In this document: positions 1-7,764 of the stretch, piece after piece
Layout: each line of letters opens with the position of its first letter
Numbering within the stretch: position 1 is the first letter of the stretch
Program-made: the position numbers and the translations under genes
Assembly: GCA_020072815.1 (NCBI GenBank)
Contig: JAIQGE010000007.1
Span: 62,001 to 126,000 of the forward strand
Length of the DNA stretch: 64,000 bases
Direction: 5' to 3'
Source of the DNA: Terriglobia bacterium
GTDB lineage: Bacteria > Acidobacteriota > Terriglobia > Terriglobales > Acidobacteriaceae
The notes under the pieces: model-generated
Databases searched by the model: none
The model's input: only the letters and a program-made list of their open reading frames with translations
What the model was told of the DNA's origin: nothing

Positions 1-2
1 AC

Positions 3-218
3 CGCCGCTACATGAAGAATTATCACGTGGTCCGCAATCTGGTGCAGAATCCCCGCTGCCCCCTGGACATTGCTTTGCCTCTGGTGAAAATGCTGCTGGT
101 GTACGACCTGAAGGGCATGCAGCACAGCCGCAGCATTTCTGAAACCATTCGCAAGGTGGCGCAGAAGTACTATAAGGAGAAATCCCTCTCAGGAGGCAAG
201 ATCAAGAGCGAGGAGTAA
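3..218 (+). CDS. C-terminal end of an unidentified protein (5' end outside window)
   Basis: The frame is open from the first bases of the window and ends with TAA at 216-218. The codons before the internal ATG at 12 (Arg-Arg-Tyr) continue the same composition, so this is most likely the tail of a longer gene, not a 68-residue protein. The visible part is basic and helical. Its pattern (NPRCPLD, then LPL, LLVYDLKG, then a Lys-rich end) resembles the end of a helical-repeat domain. It lies 40 bp upstream of the next gene on the same strand. I cannot name the family from this fragment. Confidence 0.6.
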   Translation, partial: RRYMKNYHVVRNLVQNPRCPLDIALPLVKMLLVYDLKGMQHSRSISETIRKVAQKYYKEKSLSGGKIKSEE

Positions 219-258
219 ACGGGCGGCTCGCCCGCCAGACGCTCTGGTCACAATCAAT

Positions 259-900
259 ATGCGGCGCAGAATCAAATCTTGTTTGCTTGTAGCGGTGGCG
301 TTGACTGCGCTCACGGTGCCGCTGGCCGTCCGCGCCCAAGCCCATAAGCCTTCCGAGTATGCCGCTCTCCGCGACCGGGTGAAGAGCGGCGACCAATCTG
401 TGGATTTTGCCCGCCTGCGCATCTCTTACGTTGATTCGCCGGAGTTCAAGAACGCCAAAGACACGTCTGAAGAATCAACCAAGATGAGCGAGGCCTTCAA
501 GGCGCGGGAATTCAAGCAGGTGATCAAGACTGCAGAAGTAGTGCTGGAGAACAACTACACTGATCTGGACGCACACTTCTATGCGTTCACGGCTTGTCGC
601 GAACTGGGCGAGGTCAAGCAGGCGGAGTTTCATCGCGCGGTGTTCAAGGGACTGGTCGACTCCATCCTGCATTCCGGCGACGGCAAGACCCCGGAGACCG
701 CCTATGTTGTGGTTACTGTCCACGAAGAGTATGTGGTCTTGAGCATGCTCGGCTTGCAGCCGCAGGGTCAGGCGCTGCTGCATGACAAAGGACATTCCTA
801 TGACGTCATGAAGGCCAAAGACAAGAAATCCGGCGAGGCCGTCACGCTGTATTTCAACGCGGACATTCCTTTCAAAAGTTACGAAGTAAAGATGAAATGA
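259..900 (+). CDS. Exported DUF4919-type protein
   Basis: This is a 213-residue protein with a classical signal peptide: MRRRIK, a hydrophobic stretch at about residues 7-22, then VRAQA as a probable cleavage site. The mature part starts with a charged helical segment (YAALRDRVKSGD, DFARLR, YVDSPEF). A TPR-like helical middle follows, and then a C-terminal half with VHEEYVVLSMLGL and a beta-rich end. This arrangement matches the family called DUF4919, whose function is unknown. It would act outside the cytoplasmic membrane. It is followed 80 bp later by a CoA-binding protein gene on the same strand. The family call rests on pattern memory only. Confidence 0.65.
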   Translation: MRRRIKSCLLVAVALTALTVPLAVRAQAHKPSEYAALRDRVKSGDQSVDFARLRISYVDSPEFKNAKDTSEESTKMSEAFKAREFKQVIKTAEVVLENNYTDLDAHFYAFTACRELGEVKQAEFHRAVFKGLVDSILHSGDGKTPETAYVVVTVHEEYVVLSMLGLQPQGQALLHDKGHSYDVMKAKDKKSGEAVTLYFNADIPFKSYEVKMK

Positions 901-980
901 CGCCGCGACTTCCGCCCAAGGCTGGAGCCGCGCTCGCGAGCCCGATGGCGACTGCCGTAAACGATTGAACGTCCAGAAAG

Positions 981-1406
981 TTGAACACTCAAACTATGAA
1001 CCCCAGCGCCACTGACGAAATCGGTAACCTGCTGAAGAACGCCACCATCATTGCCGTGGTGGGGCTTTCGGACAGCCCGCTGCGGCCCAGTTACGGCGTC
1101 TCCGCCTACATGCAAAGCCATGGCTACAAGATCATTCCGGTGAACCCGGAAATCAAAGGCGCGCTGGGCGAGAAGGCCGTGCCGTCACTTTCCGACATCA
1201 AAAACAAGATTGACATCGTGGACGTGTTCCGCCGCTCGGAGTTTGTCGCCGATATCGTGGACGAAGCCATCCGCCTCAAAGTCCCCGCCATCTGGCTGCA
1301 GGAAGGCGTGATCGACGAGCGCGCCGCGGAGAAGGCCCGGCAGGCGGGAATCTTTGTGGTGATGGACAAGTGCATTCTGAAGGAGCATCGGGCACGGTTC
1401 AGGTGA
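981..1406 (+). CDS. CoA-binding domain protein (YccU-like)
   Basis: This is a 141-residue single-domain protein of the CoA_binding_2 family (Rossmann fold). The glycine-rich first strand appears as IIAVVGLSDSPLRPSYGVSAYM at about residues 20-42. It is followed by the typical IIPVNPE segment, DVFRR, and an ending with AIWLQEGV and VMDKCILKEH. Family members bind CoA through the loop after strand 1; their cellular role is poorly defined. The coordinates use the TTG at 981. An in-frame ATG at 996 would remove five residues and is an acceptable alternative. The stop is followed 10 bp later by a dispersed repeat. Confidence 0.85.
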   Translation: MNTQTMNPSATDEIGNLLKNATIIAVVGLSDSPLRPSYGVSAYMQSHGYKIIPVNPEIKGALGEKAVPSLSDIKNKIDIVDVFRRSEFVADIVDEAIRLKVPAIWLQEGVIDERAAEKARQAGIFVVMDKCILKEHRARFR

Positions 1407-1416
1407 ATCACCGGTC

Positions 1417-1449
1417 AATCCACCACGGAGACACGGAGGCACGGAGAAG
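1417..1449 (+). repeat. Dispersed repeat, CACGGAGACACGGAG family
   Basis: This 33-bp stretch lies 11 bp after the preceding stop codon. It is built from the unit ACGGAG(A/G)C. It matches positions 48513-48545 at all but one base. Both copies lie just downstream of a plus-strand stop codon. Confidence 0.8.
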
Positions 1450-1527
1450 AAAAGGGGCCGCGCTCGCAGCCCCCAGGTTATCGTGTGAAGTAGCCCGATT
1501 CAGGAAGCTCCTTCAAAGGACGTCTGC

Positions 1528-1749
1528 GTGAATTCACTCACAGCTTTTGGACTCGTCGCCGTCTCCGCCATGATGGTCTTCTACGCCTTGGAGAAGCGCA
1601 GCCGCTGGTTCATCCTGGCGTTCGCTGGATCGTGCGTCCTGGCTTCGGTTTATGGCTTCCTGCAAGGCGCGTGGCCCTTTGGAGTTGTGGAAGCCGTATG
1701 GTCTCTGGTGGCGCTGAGGAAATGGTGGATTGCGGCGAAGTCCGCATAG
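1528..1749 (+). CDS. Small two-helix membrane protein
   Basis: This is a 73-residue protein starting at GTG. Two hydrophobic segments (about residues 5-20 and 28-45) are separated by EKRSRWF. They are followed by a conserved-looking FLQGAWPFGVVEAVW segment and a basic tail. Small inner-membrane proteins with this layout, ending in ALRRW-like residues, occur in several phyla and have no known function. No strong Shine-Dalgarno sequence is visible, though CTCCTTCAAAGGACG lies upstream with AAAGGA about 12 bases before the start. Confidence 0.6.
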   Translation: MNSLTAFGLVAVSAMMVFYALEKRSRWFILAFAGSCVLASVYGFLQGAWPFGVVEAVWSLVALRKWWIAAKSA

Positions 1750-1794
1750 CTTAACCACAAAAGACACCATCGAACACAAAGTCTGATTAAGTCT

Positions 1795-1870
1795 TGTCAT
1801 TCCGAGAGTCGCGTAAAGCGAGTGCGCGCTTTTTTCAGCGCGCGAGTAGCGACCGAGGAATCTGCTCCGC
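1795..1870 (+). repeat. Dispersed repeat, TGTCATTCCGA...GAGGAATCTGCTCC family
   Basis: The element starts TGTCATTCCGAG and ends CGAGGAATCTGCTCCGC. It contains an internal GCGCGC inverted repeat around a T-rich loop. Shorter or variant members are at 55787-55855, 59575-59609 and 60135-60202. It lies in the 224-bp gap between the small membrane protein and the 3' end of rarA. The rest of that gap shows nothing recognisable beyond a degenerate ACCACAAAAGACACC stretch at 1754-1768. Confidence 0.65.
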
Positions 1871-1973
1871 CATCCCCTTTCCCGGCGTGTTACGTGCTTC
1901 TTGCTCCCGTGGGTGCCGGGCCTTATGTCCCTTCGGCGCGGTGGCGCCGTGCTACGCCTGGGCGTTTGACGAG

Positions 1974-3350
1974 CTACTCTTTTCTCTTCCGTTTGTCTTC
2001 CTTCGTGTCCTTTGTGGTTGAGCTGCTCTTCCGCGCTTCCTCACGCAACCTTCTGATCTCTTCCATCCTCTGCGCCAAGAGTTTTTCCCGGCCTTCCTGC
2101 GTTGGATGGTAATACCGCCGGTCGCGCAGGTTGTCTGGGAGGCACTGCATGTCGGCGACTTTCTCTTCCAGGTCGTGCGCGTACTGGTAGCCCTTGCCGT
2201 AACCTGCGCTCTTCATCAGCGTGGTGGGAGCATTGCGGATGTGCAGCGGCACCGGCTCGGCCGCGGTCTTTTCCACGTCCTCCAGAACTTCGCCGTAGGC
2301 GACGTAAAGCGCATTCGACTTGGGCGCCAGCGCCAGGTACGCGACGGCCTGGGCCAGAGCCAGATTCGCTTCCGGCATGCCGAGGAAATCAATGGCGTCT
2401 TTGGCGGAGAGGCACAGGTTCAGCGCTTCCGGCGACGCCAAGCCGATATCTTCTGACGCCATGCGCACCACGCGCCGCGCAATGTACAGCGGATCTTCGC
2501 CCGACTCCAGCATGCGCGCCAGCCAGTAAAGGGCCGCGTCCACGTCACTGTTGCGGACGGACTTGTGCAACGCCGAAATCAGGTTGTAATGCTCTTCGCC
2601 CGACTTGTCATAGAGCAGGACGCGCTTCTGCAGCGTGTCCTTAATGATCTGCTCAGTAATCTCGCCACCGTCGCCAGCGGTCGCCGCCGCCACTTCCAGC
2701 ACGTTGTACGCGGCGCGGGCATCGCCGCTGGTATAAGCGGCGATCTGCTGCAGGACCGCTTCGCCGGCCCGCACGTTCATCTTGCCCAGACCGCGCTCCT
2801 GGTCTTCCAGCGCGCGGCGCAGCAACGTGACGATCAGCGTTTCGCTCAGCGGATTCAGGATGTACACCCGGCAGCGCGAAAGCAGAGCGCCGTTGATCTC
2901 AAACGACGGGTTCTCCGTGGTGGCCCCGATCAGCCGTATGTTGCCGCGCTCCACGTGGGGAAGAAACGCGTCCTGCTGGGCGCGATTGAAGCGGTGAATT
3001 TCATCAATGAAAAGAATGGTGCGCGTTCCGTAAGCGCGGGCCTTCTCCGCGTCCGCCATGACCTGTTTGATTTCCTTGATGCCGGAGAGCACGGCGGAAA
3101 ACTCAATGAACTCTGCCTTGGTCATGTGTGCGATGATCTGCGCCAGCGTGGTCTTGCCCGTCCCCGGAGGCCCCCAGAAAATGATGGAGCCGGGATCGTC
3201 GCGCTCAATCTGCAGGCGCAGCGGCTTGCCCGGGCCCACGATGTGCTCCTGTCCCACGAACTCGTCCAGCGTGCGCGGCCGCATGCGGTCGGCGAGGGGG
3301 CGCGCGCCTTTGGATTGCGGTGCGTCCGCGAGTGGTTGAAACAAGCCCAT
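1974..3350 (-). CDS. rarA: Replication-associated recombination ATPase RarA/MgsA
   Basis: This 458-residue protein is a member of the clamp-loader-like AAA+ RarA/MgsA/WRNIP1 family, which acts in the cytoplasm at stalled replication forks. The Walker A motif GPPGTGKTT is at residues 60-68 and Walker B LFIDEIHRFN at about 114-122. Sensor 1 is ATTENPSFE, followed by the lid and the conserved C-terminal tetramerisation domain (VRNSDVDAALYWLARML, ASEDIGLA, YQYAHD). Length is normal for the family. The last residues (TTKDTKEDKRKRKE) are not family sequence. They are the translation of a dispersed ACCACAAAGGACACGAAGG-type repeat that supplies the 3' end and the stop codon. The gene stands alone on the minus strand, divergent from the next gene. 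Confidence 0.97.
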   Translation of the reverse strand: MGLFQPLADAPQSKGARPLADRMRPRTLDEFVGQEHIVGPGKPLRLQIERDDPGSIIFWGPPGTGKTTLAQIIAHMTKAEFIEFSAVLSGIKEIKQVMADAEKARAYGTRTILFIDEIHRFNRAQQDAFLPHVERGNIRLIGATTENPSFEINGALLSRCRVYILNPLSETLIVTLLRRALEDQERGLGKMNVRAGEAVLQQIAAYTSGDARAAYNVLEVAAATAGDGGEITEQIIKDTLQKRVLLYDKSGEEHYNLISALHKSVRNSDVDAALYWLARMLESGEDPLYIARRVVRMASEDIGLASPEALNLCLSAKDAIDFLGMPEANLALAQAVAYLALAPKSNALYVAYGEVLEDVEKTAAEPVPLHIRNAPTTLMKSAGYGKGYQYAHDLEEKVADMQCLPDNLRDRRYYHPTQEGREKLLAQRMEEIRRLREEARKSSSTTKDTKEDKRKRKE

Positions 3351-3488
3351 AGGTTCTTGATGACCAAATGACCGCAGATGTCGTCAAATTATAAACACCA
3401 TCACAGCCGCGGGGTTGCCTGCGGAGAGTGGTTTGCTGGTGGCAGGTCTCTTCTTCCAGGTCTGGGCTGGAGTCGCAATGGAGGTCTT

Positions 3489-4283
3489 ATGCGCAAGCTG
3501 GGCGAGCTGATTTGTGCCGTGCTGCTTTCCTCAACGTTGTCTCTCTGCATCGGCTGCGGAGGCGGCCAGCCAACACCACTTCCGGGACAGGGGTTGCCGC
3601 CTATTAGCGGCAACTACAGCTTTCAACTGGGAACGTTTGGCGCCATCGGCGGACCTCTCGCTACCACCGCCGGAAATGTGACCGGCGGGATCATCCTTAG
3701 CGACTCCGTCACCTCATGCCAGGTCGGCGTCTTCAACGTGTTCGGCTCAATTAAGGCGGGCGGAGCTTTATCGCTGTTTGCGTCCGCCGCGGGCGCGTCG
3801 CTTAACCTGGACGGCACGGTCAGCGCCGACGGGAAGACCATCTCCGCCGCCACTTTCACCATGACCGGGACTGCCGGCTGCGTGGCCAGCGGCTCGGCCA
3901 CCGGCGTCCAGATGCAGGACCTGAGTGGCGTCTACTCCGGCACGCTCACGCTGACGCACGGTGGCGTAGCCGTGCCGATTAGCTGGTCGGGCGCCCTCTC
4001 ACAAACGGTCCTGACCACCGGTTTCATCGAACTCACGGGCGGTGACGCGACGGTAGGCGGCATTCCCGCGGCGTGCGGGTTTACCACGTCCACTTTTTCT
4101 GTGGTTGGCGGCGGCTTGGTGTTTGGCGCGCACTCCAGCGGCAACTTTCAAGGTGGGGCCAACGGCTTCAACTTCAAGGCCGACGCCACCGACGCGACCG
4201 CCAAGACGCTGAATGTCTCGATGTTCGTTCAAGGCGGCCCCTGCGCTGCCGACACCGTGGCGGGAACACTCAGCCGGCCTTAA
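3489..4283 (+). CDS. Predicted lipoprotein, Gly/Thr-rich, unknown function
   Basis: The ATG at 3489 was chosen because GGAGG lies 5 bases upstream and the product then starts with a lipoprotein signal: MRKLGELI, a hydrophobic core, and the lipobox LCIGC with Cys at about residue 23. An upstream in-frame start at 3378 adds only non-conserved residues. The mature part (about 240 residues) is rich in Gly, Ala, Thr and Ser. It appears to be a repetitive beta-structure with two similar halves (TVSADGKTISAATFTMTGTAGC and later segments). Proteins of this kind, with a GGG run after the lipid Cys, are common in Acidobacteriota and uncharacterised. Confidence 0.75.
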   Translation: MRKLGELICAVLLSSTLSLCIGCGGGQPTPLPGQGLPPISGNYSFQLGTFGAIGGPLATTAGNVTGGIILSDSVTSCQVGVFNVFGSIKAGGALSLFASAAGASLNLDGTVSADGKTISAATFTMTGTAGCVASGSATGVQMQDLSGVYSGTLTLTHGGVAVPISWSGALSQTVLTTGFIELTGGDATVGGIPAACGFTTSTFSVVGGGLVFGAHSSGNFQGGANGFNFKADATDATAKTLNVSMFVQGGPCAADTVAGTLSRP

Positions 4284-4291
4284 AACCGATT

Positions 4292-4537
4292 CAAAAACCT
4301 TACCGCTGATGAACGCTGATGACGCTGATCTTTATTTGTTGTCGCTCGAATTCGCTTGCCGGCATCGCTCGTGGGGGAGAGCCTTCTGCTCCCGTTGCAG
4401 GCTGCTCGCCGCGCAAGCCAGGCCGCCTGCCCCACCACGCGAAGTCCGTGGGGTAGCGAGGATCCCCGGACACGCGGCAAAGCATCTTGCGTTTGCCTTA
4501 TCTGTGTCATCAGCGTTCATCAGCCGTAAGGTTTTTC
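4292..4537. repeat. MITE-like element with about 35-bp terminal inverted repeats
   Basis: The left arm (about 4292-4329) reads CAAAAACCTTACCGCTGATG and continues as tandem GCTGATGA(A)C units. The right arm (about 4500-4537) is its inverted copy with a few mismatches. The internal 170 bp have no coding potential that I can support. The element lies between two convergent genes. Its right arm supplies the last residues and the stop codon of the RNA methyltransferase gene. A third single arm of the same family is at about 55920-55957. Confidence 0.7.
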
Positions 4538-5349
4538 TGCCGCTGCCTTGCCGCTTCGTACAGAAATATTGAAGCCGCGATCCCCGCATTCAATGACTCC
4601 ACCCGCGCTGAGTGGGGAATGGTGACCAATTCATCGGCTGCGGCGAGAATTTCCGCCGGCAGTCCTGCGCCTTCATTGCCGATCACGATCATCAGCGCGC
4701 CGGTGAAGTCGGCTTGATCGAGCGCCTTGCCCTTATGCGACGAACTGGCCAGCACCCGCACGCCGGCCTGCTTCATCTGCGCGATGGCGGGAGCGAGTTT
4801 CACGCGGACCAGCGGTTCGCGAAACAGGCTCCCCGCGCTGGCGCGGACAACTTTGGTGTTGAATGCGCTCACGGTGTTTTCTCCCAGCAGCACGCCGCGC
4901 GCGGAAAAAGCCTCCGCCGAGCGGATAATGGTACCCAAATTTCCCGGATCTTGAATGCCCGCGGCGGCCACGGCGAGAAAGTTGTCGTTCACCTGTTCCA
5001 GCAAGTCTTCGAGTTTGCCGGGCTTCAGCTTCACCAATGCGGCCACGCCTTGCGGCGTTTCCGTGCTCACGGCGCTGGAAAAAATGTCATCGGGGAGCAG
5101 GAGAGCTTCCGTGTGGCTGGAAACTTGGGGCATCAGGCGCGTGGCGTGGTGGCGCGCACTCTCACTGAAGAAGATGGCCTGGAAGCGCAGCCCGCTGCGC
5201 AGGGCCTCTTCAATCATGCGGATGCCTTCAATGGCGATGAATCCTTCGCTGGTGGGTTCGCTCTGGGTAAAGGCCTTGCGCAGGTCCTTTACCAGCGCGT
5301 TCTGGCGGCTGGCGATGGGACGCAAACGTGTGTCGTCAGTGGCGGGCAT
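4510..5349 (-). CDS. TrmH/SpoU-family RNA 2'-O-methyltransferase
   Basis: This is a 279-residue SPOUT-class methyltransferase using S-adenosylmethionine on rRNA or tRNA ribose. The N-terminal substrate-binding domain (residues 1-105) begins with the typical IASRQNALVKDLRKAF and has FIAIEG and TPQGVAA. Catalytic motif 1 is QDPGNLGTIIRSAEAF at about 133-148, motif 2 is VIGNEGAGLP at 222-231 and motif 3 is IPHSARVESLNAGIAASIFLYE at 244-265, forming the trefoil knot. The closest named class is RlmB/TsnR-like, but the target base cannot be told from sequence. The final QKNLTADER is translated from a dispersed repeat arm. The gene is transcribed alone. Confidence 0.92.
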   Translation of the reverse strand: MPATDDTRLRPIASRQNALVKDLRKAFTQSEPTSEGFIAIEGIRMIEEALRSGLRFQAIFFSESARHHATRLMPQVSSHTEALLLPDDIFSSAVSTETPQGVAALVKLKPGKLEDLLEQVNDNFLAVAAAGIQDPGNLGTIIRSAEAFSARGVLLGENTVSAFNTKVVRASAGSLFREPLVRVKLAPAIAQMKQAGVRVLASSSHKGKALDQADFTGALMIVIGNEGAGLPAEILAAADELVTIPHSARVESLNAGIAASIFLYEAARQRQKNLTADER

Positions 5350-5405
5350 TTGGATGTAATCATACCGATTGCGGGGGACCGCGTGAAAGACGTGCGTGCT
5401 TCGCG

Positions 5406-6356
5406 CTACTTGCGCGCGGTGATGGCCTTGCGAATCGCCGCTTCCGGCGCTTGGTCGTCGTAATGGACGTCGCGGCCGTCAAGAGCAAGGCCCAGCTTCT
5501 TCCAAAGCTCGTCAAGGTCCACCGGGGAAGGCTTGTCGCGCAGCTCCGCATACAGCTCCTGCAGAACTTTGGTTCCGGTGGCTTTGTCGCCGATGGCCAG
5601 GGCTTTCTCTAAGTCCCAGTCCTGGCTGATCACGCCCCCGTGGTTGCGGATGGCGCGCAAGGCGTCCTGCAGGCCTTTGCGGTTGTGGGTGCGCTCGCGG
5701 ATGCGCACGTCGGCCAGCAGGCAGAACATGGCGCCGCCCCAGTACGTGCGTCCCCAGGTTGGGGTGTTGTCCAGGCCGTGGTCGCCATATTGCGGCTGGC
5801 CTTTGGGCATGTCGCGAATGAACTGCCGCCAGACTTCGTCCACGGGAAGACCGCCGGCTTGCGCGCGGGCCACCGGCTCCACGTAAGTGGAGATGCCTTC
5901 TTCAATCCAGTGATGGTTGTCCCCCATGGAAGGAAATGCCAGATGGACCATCTCGTGGGTAAGCGTCCAGTCATCTTTCAGTGCGTCGAGACTGGTGTCT
6001 CGTCCCACGCTGATGAGGATCAGTCCGCCGTCTTTAGCGTAGGTAACGCCGCGATGGACGCCGGAGCGGTCGTCGGTGCGGACGCGCAGGGTCAGGTGCG
6101 GCACAGGGAACCGGCCGTAGTACGTCGAAACCGTGCGCGCTGCCGTCTTGATCCAGGCGAGAATATCATCGCGGGCGATGCTGAGCTGCTCGTCCGGCAG
6201 CGTGACCTCAATTTTCCCGCTCGGAACCGCCAGGATGAGTAGTTGTGCGTCTGATTTCTGACCGGCCGTTCCTCCGCTGAGGCCGACCAGCGTCAGAATA
6301 GGGAACAGCAATACTCTTAGCTTTCGCGGACGAGAGAATGCGGCAAGGGATGTCAC
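5406..6356 (-). CDS. Exported gluzincin-type metallopeptidase (peptidase MA-like)
   Basis: The coding region is clear from the HExxH motif HEMVH at residue 134 with the downstream WIEEGIST (Glu at 152-153). This is the zinc-ligand pattern of gluzincins such as M1/M61 and peptidase MA-like proteins. The GTG at 6356 was taken as start because upstream codons overlap the DoxX gene in another frame. From there the product begins with SRPRKLRVLLFPILTLVGLSGGTAGQ, a signal peptide. No ATG exists before the motif. The protein is about 316 residues and probably periplasmic. It follows DoxX by 25 bp and is probably the last gene of the RiPP-type operon, so a role in processing or degrading exported peptides is possible but not shown. 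Confidence 0.8.
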   Translation of the reverse strand: MTSLAAFSRPRKLRVLLFPILTLVGLSGGTAGQKSDAQLLILAVPSGKIEVTLPDEQLSIARDDILAWIKTAARTVSTYYGRFPVPHLTLRVRTDDRSGVHRGVTYAKDGGLILISVGRDTSLDALKDDWTLTHEMVHLAFPSMGDNHHWIEEGISTYVEPVARAQAGGLPVDEVWRQFIRDMPKGQPQYGDHGLDNTPTWGRTYWGGAMFCLLADVRIRERTHNRKGLQDALRAIRNHGGVISQDWDLEKALAIGDKATGTKVLQELYAELRDKPSPVDLDELWKKLGLALDGRDVHYDDQAPEAAIRKAITARK

Positions 6357-6381
6357 CAGACGCTCATTGTAGCGTGCCGCG

Positions 6382-6861
6382 CTATGCCGCGGCAGTCTGG
6401 CGTTTCTTGAAATAGCGGGCCACCAGGGTGTCCAGCGAAAACATTCCTGGTCCAAAAAACAGCACCAGTAAAGACGCGAACAACAGCGTGTACGGGGCCG
6501 CGGCGTAAAACTTGTCAGTGTCAGAAAAGATGGAGAGCAGGGCTTCGCGATCCGCCGTGATGAAGGCCACCAGCATGTCCCCGGCAAGCAGCAGGGAAAT
6601 CAGGCGAGATCCCAAACCGAGGGCCAGCAGAATGCCGCCGCCGAATTCCAGCACGGCGACGAAATGCGCGTTGAGTGATGGCGCGGGAATCCCCAGGCTG
6701 ATGAAGAAGTCCACGAACTTTGGCATGTCGTGGAGGTGGGCCCACCCGGACTGCCAAAATTGCCATCCCCAAAACAGGCGGACCAACAGAAGAAAGGGCG
6801 ATTGGCAGCCGTCAGCAATCTTCAGAAACCACGCGTAGGCGACTTCAGCTTTCTTGATCAT
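6382..6861 (-). CDS. DoxX-family membrane protein
   Basis: This 159-residue protein starts at the ATG at 6861 (MIKKAEVAYAWFLKIADG). It has four predicted membrane helices, including LLLVRLFWGWQFWQSGWAHL, FVAVLEFGGGILLALGLGSRLISLLLAGDML and AAAPYTLLFASLLVLFFGPG. The order of helices and the FWGWQFWQSG and EFGGGILL motifs are typical of DoxX. In bufferin/Hvf and gig operons a DoxX protein is the usual membrane partner of the MNIO-DUF2063 pair. Here it directly follows the DUF2063 gene (50 bp), supporting one operon. Its biochemical role is unknown. Confidence 0.9.
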   Translation of the reverse strand: MIKKAEVAYAWFLKIADGCQSPFLLLVRLFWGWQFWQSGWAHLHDMPKFVDFFISLGIPAPSLNAHFVAVLEFGGGILLALGLGSRLISLLLAGDMLVAFITADREALLSIFSDTDKFYAAAPYTLLFASLLVLFFGPGMFSLDTLVARYFKKRQTAAA

Positions 6862-6911
6862 TGGCTGGGGCGTTCTCCGTTCGTCCTTAGTCTTGAGTCT
6901 TGGGAAAGTCC

Positions 6912-7720
6912 TTAGTCTTGGGGAGCGTGGCAGAACCAGCCCAGCGACGACCAGTTGGCAAACCAGCCGTGCAGCTGTCCGGTCACGTGCTCCACTTTTT
7001 GATTGCTCCAATTCACGGAGACTTCAATGGCTTCGCCCAGAGTCTTGCCTTGTCGCAGCGCGCCCAGCAGGGCGAATGCCTCCGGCTCTAGACGTTTGAA
7101 GTAAACCACGTTCTCTTGCCGATGGACCGCCAGATAGATCTGCTTGGCGCGAGGCAGGGCCGCGCGGTGGCCTCGCTTGCGCGGCACGGATATGCCAGGT
7201 CCAGCAGCCGCAGATAGGGCTGAAGGTGGAAGCGCGGGTCTTCGCCCAGATTGCCCAGGTCTTCCTGCTTCAGCGCAGGCAGCTCGGCGGCGTCGTAGAC
7301 TTCGATATCGGCCCACTCCAGCCGCACCATGTCCAGGGCCAGGCGCTCGTGCTTGGGAGTGAATTCCGGATGGGCGCGCAGCCAGGTTTCGAGGCGCTCG
7401 CCCAGGTTGCGCAGGGAGAAAGACTCCGACGGCAGTTCCGTCAGGTACGCGAGCAGCACTTGGTCGAATTTCTTCTGCCCGATGACCGCCCTCAGGCCGG
7501 GAAAATCGTCCGCCAGCGACGACAGGATGCGGAACCAGTAGACGCGGTTGTAGATTTCCAGGCGCTCCACCGAAGTCAGACGGTCATTGGGCTTGATGAT
7601 GGCCTCAGCGATTTCGCGCGAAGAGCGCCCGTCGAGCATGGTAGGGCGCATGCGTTCGTCATCGGTCAGCGGCTGCCGCACTACGTCAAACACCGCGCTC
7701 TGGAGTTGTTCTAAATTCAT
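6912..7720 (-). pseudogene. DUF2063 (HvfC/BufC-like) RiPP partner protein, frameshifted
   Basis: Two adjoining frames together encode one DUF2063 protein. The first (from ATG 7720, after GGCGGGG) has MNLEQLQSAVFDVV, RLTSVERLEIYNRVYWFRILSSLADDFPGL and LDMVRLEWADIEVYDA, running to LLDLAYP near 7190. The second frame resumes with AKQIYLAVHRQENVVYFKRLEPEAFALLGALRQG and ends at 6912. The switch falls in a GC-rich stretch at about 7145-7190. A GTG at 7768 overlapping the upstream stop (GTGA) is an alternative start. DUF2063 proteins bind the MNIO enzyme and present the precursor. Either the gene is broken, or a single-base assembly error or programmed shift is present. The downstream part is well conserved in sequence, which favours an error or recent mutation. 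Confidence 0.75.
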
Positions 7721-7764
7721 AACCCCGCCAGGTTCATTCGCGCCGCCGGACTGATGACGCGCCC

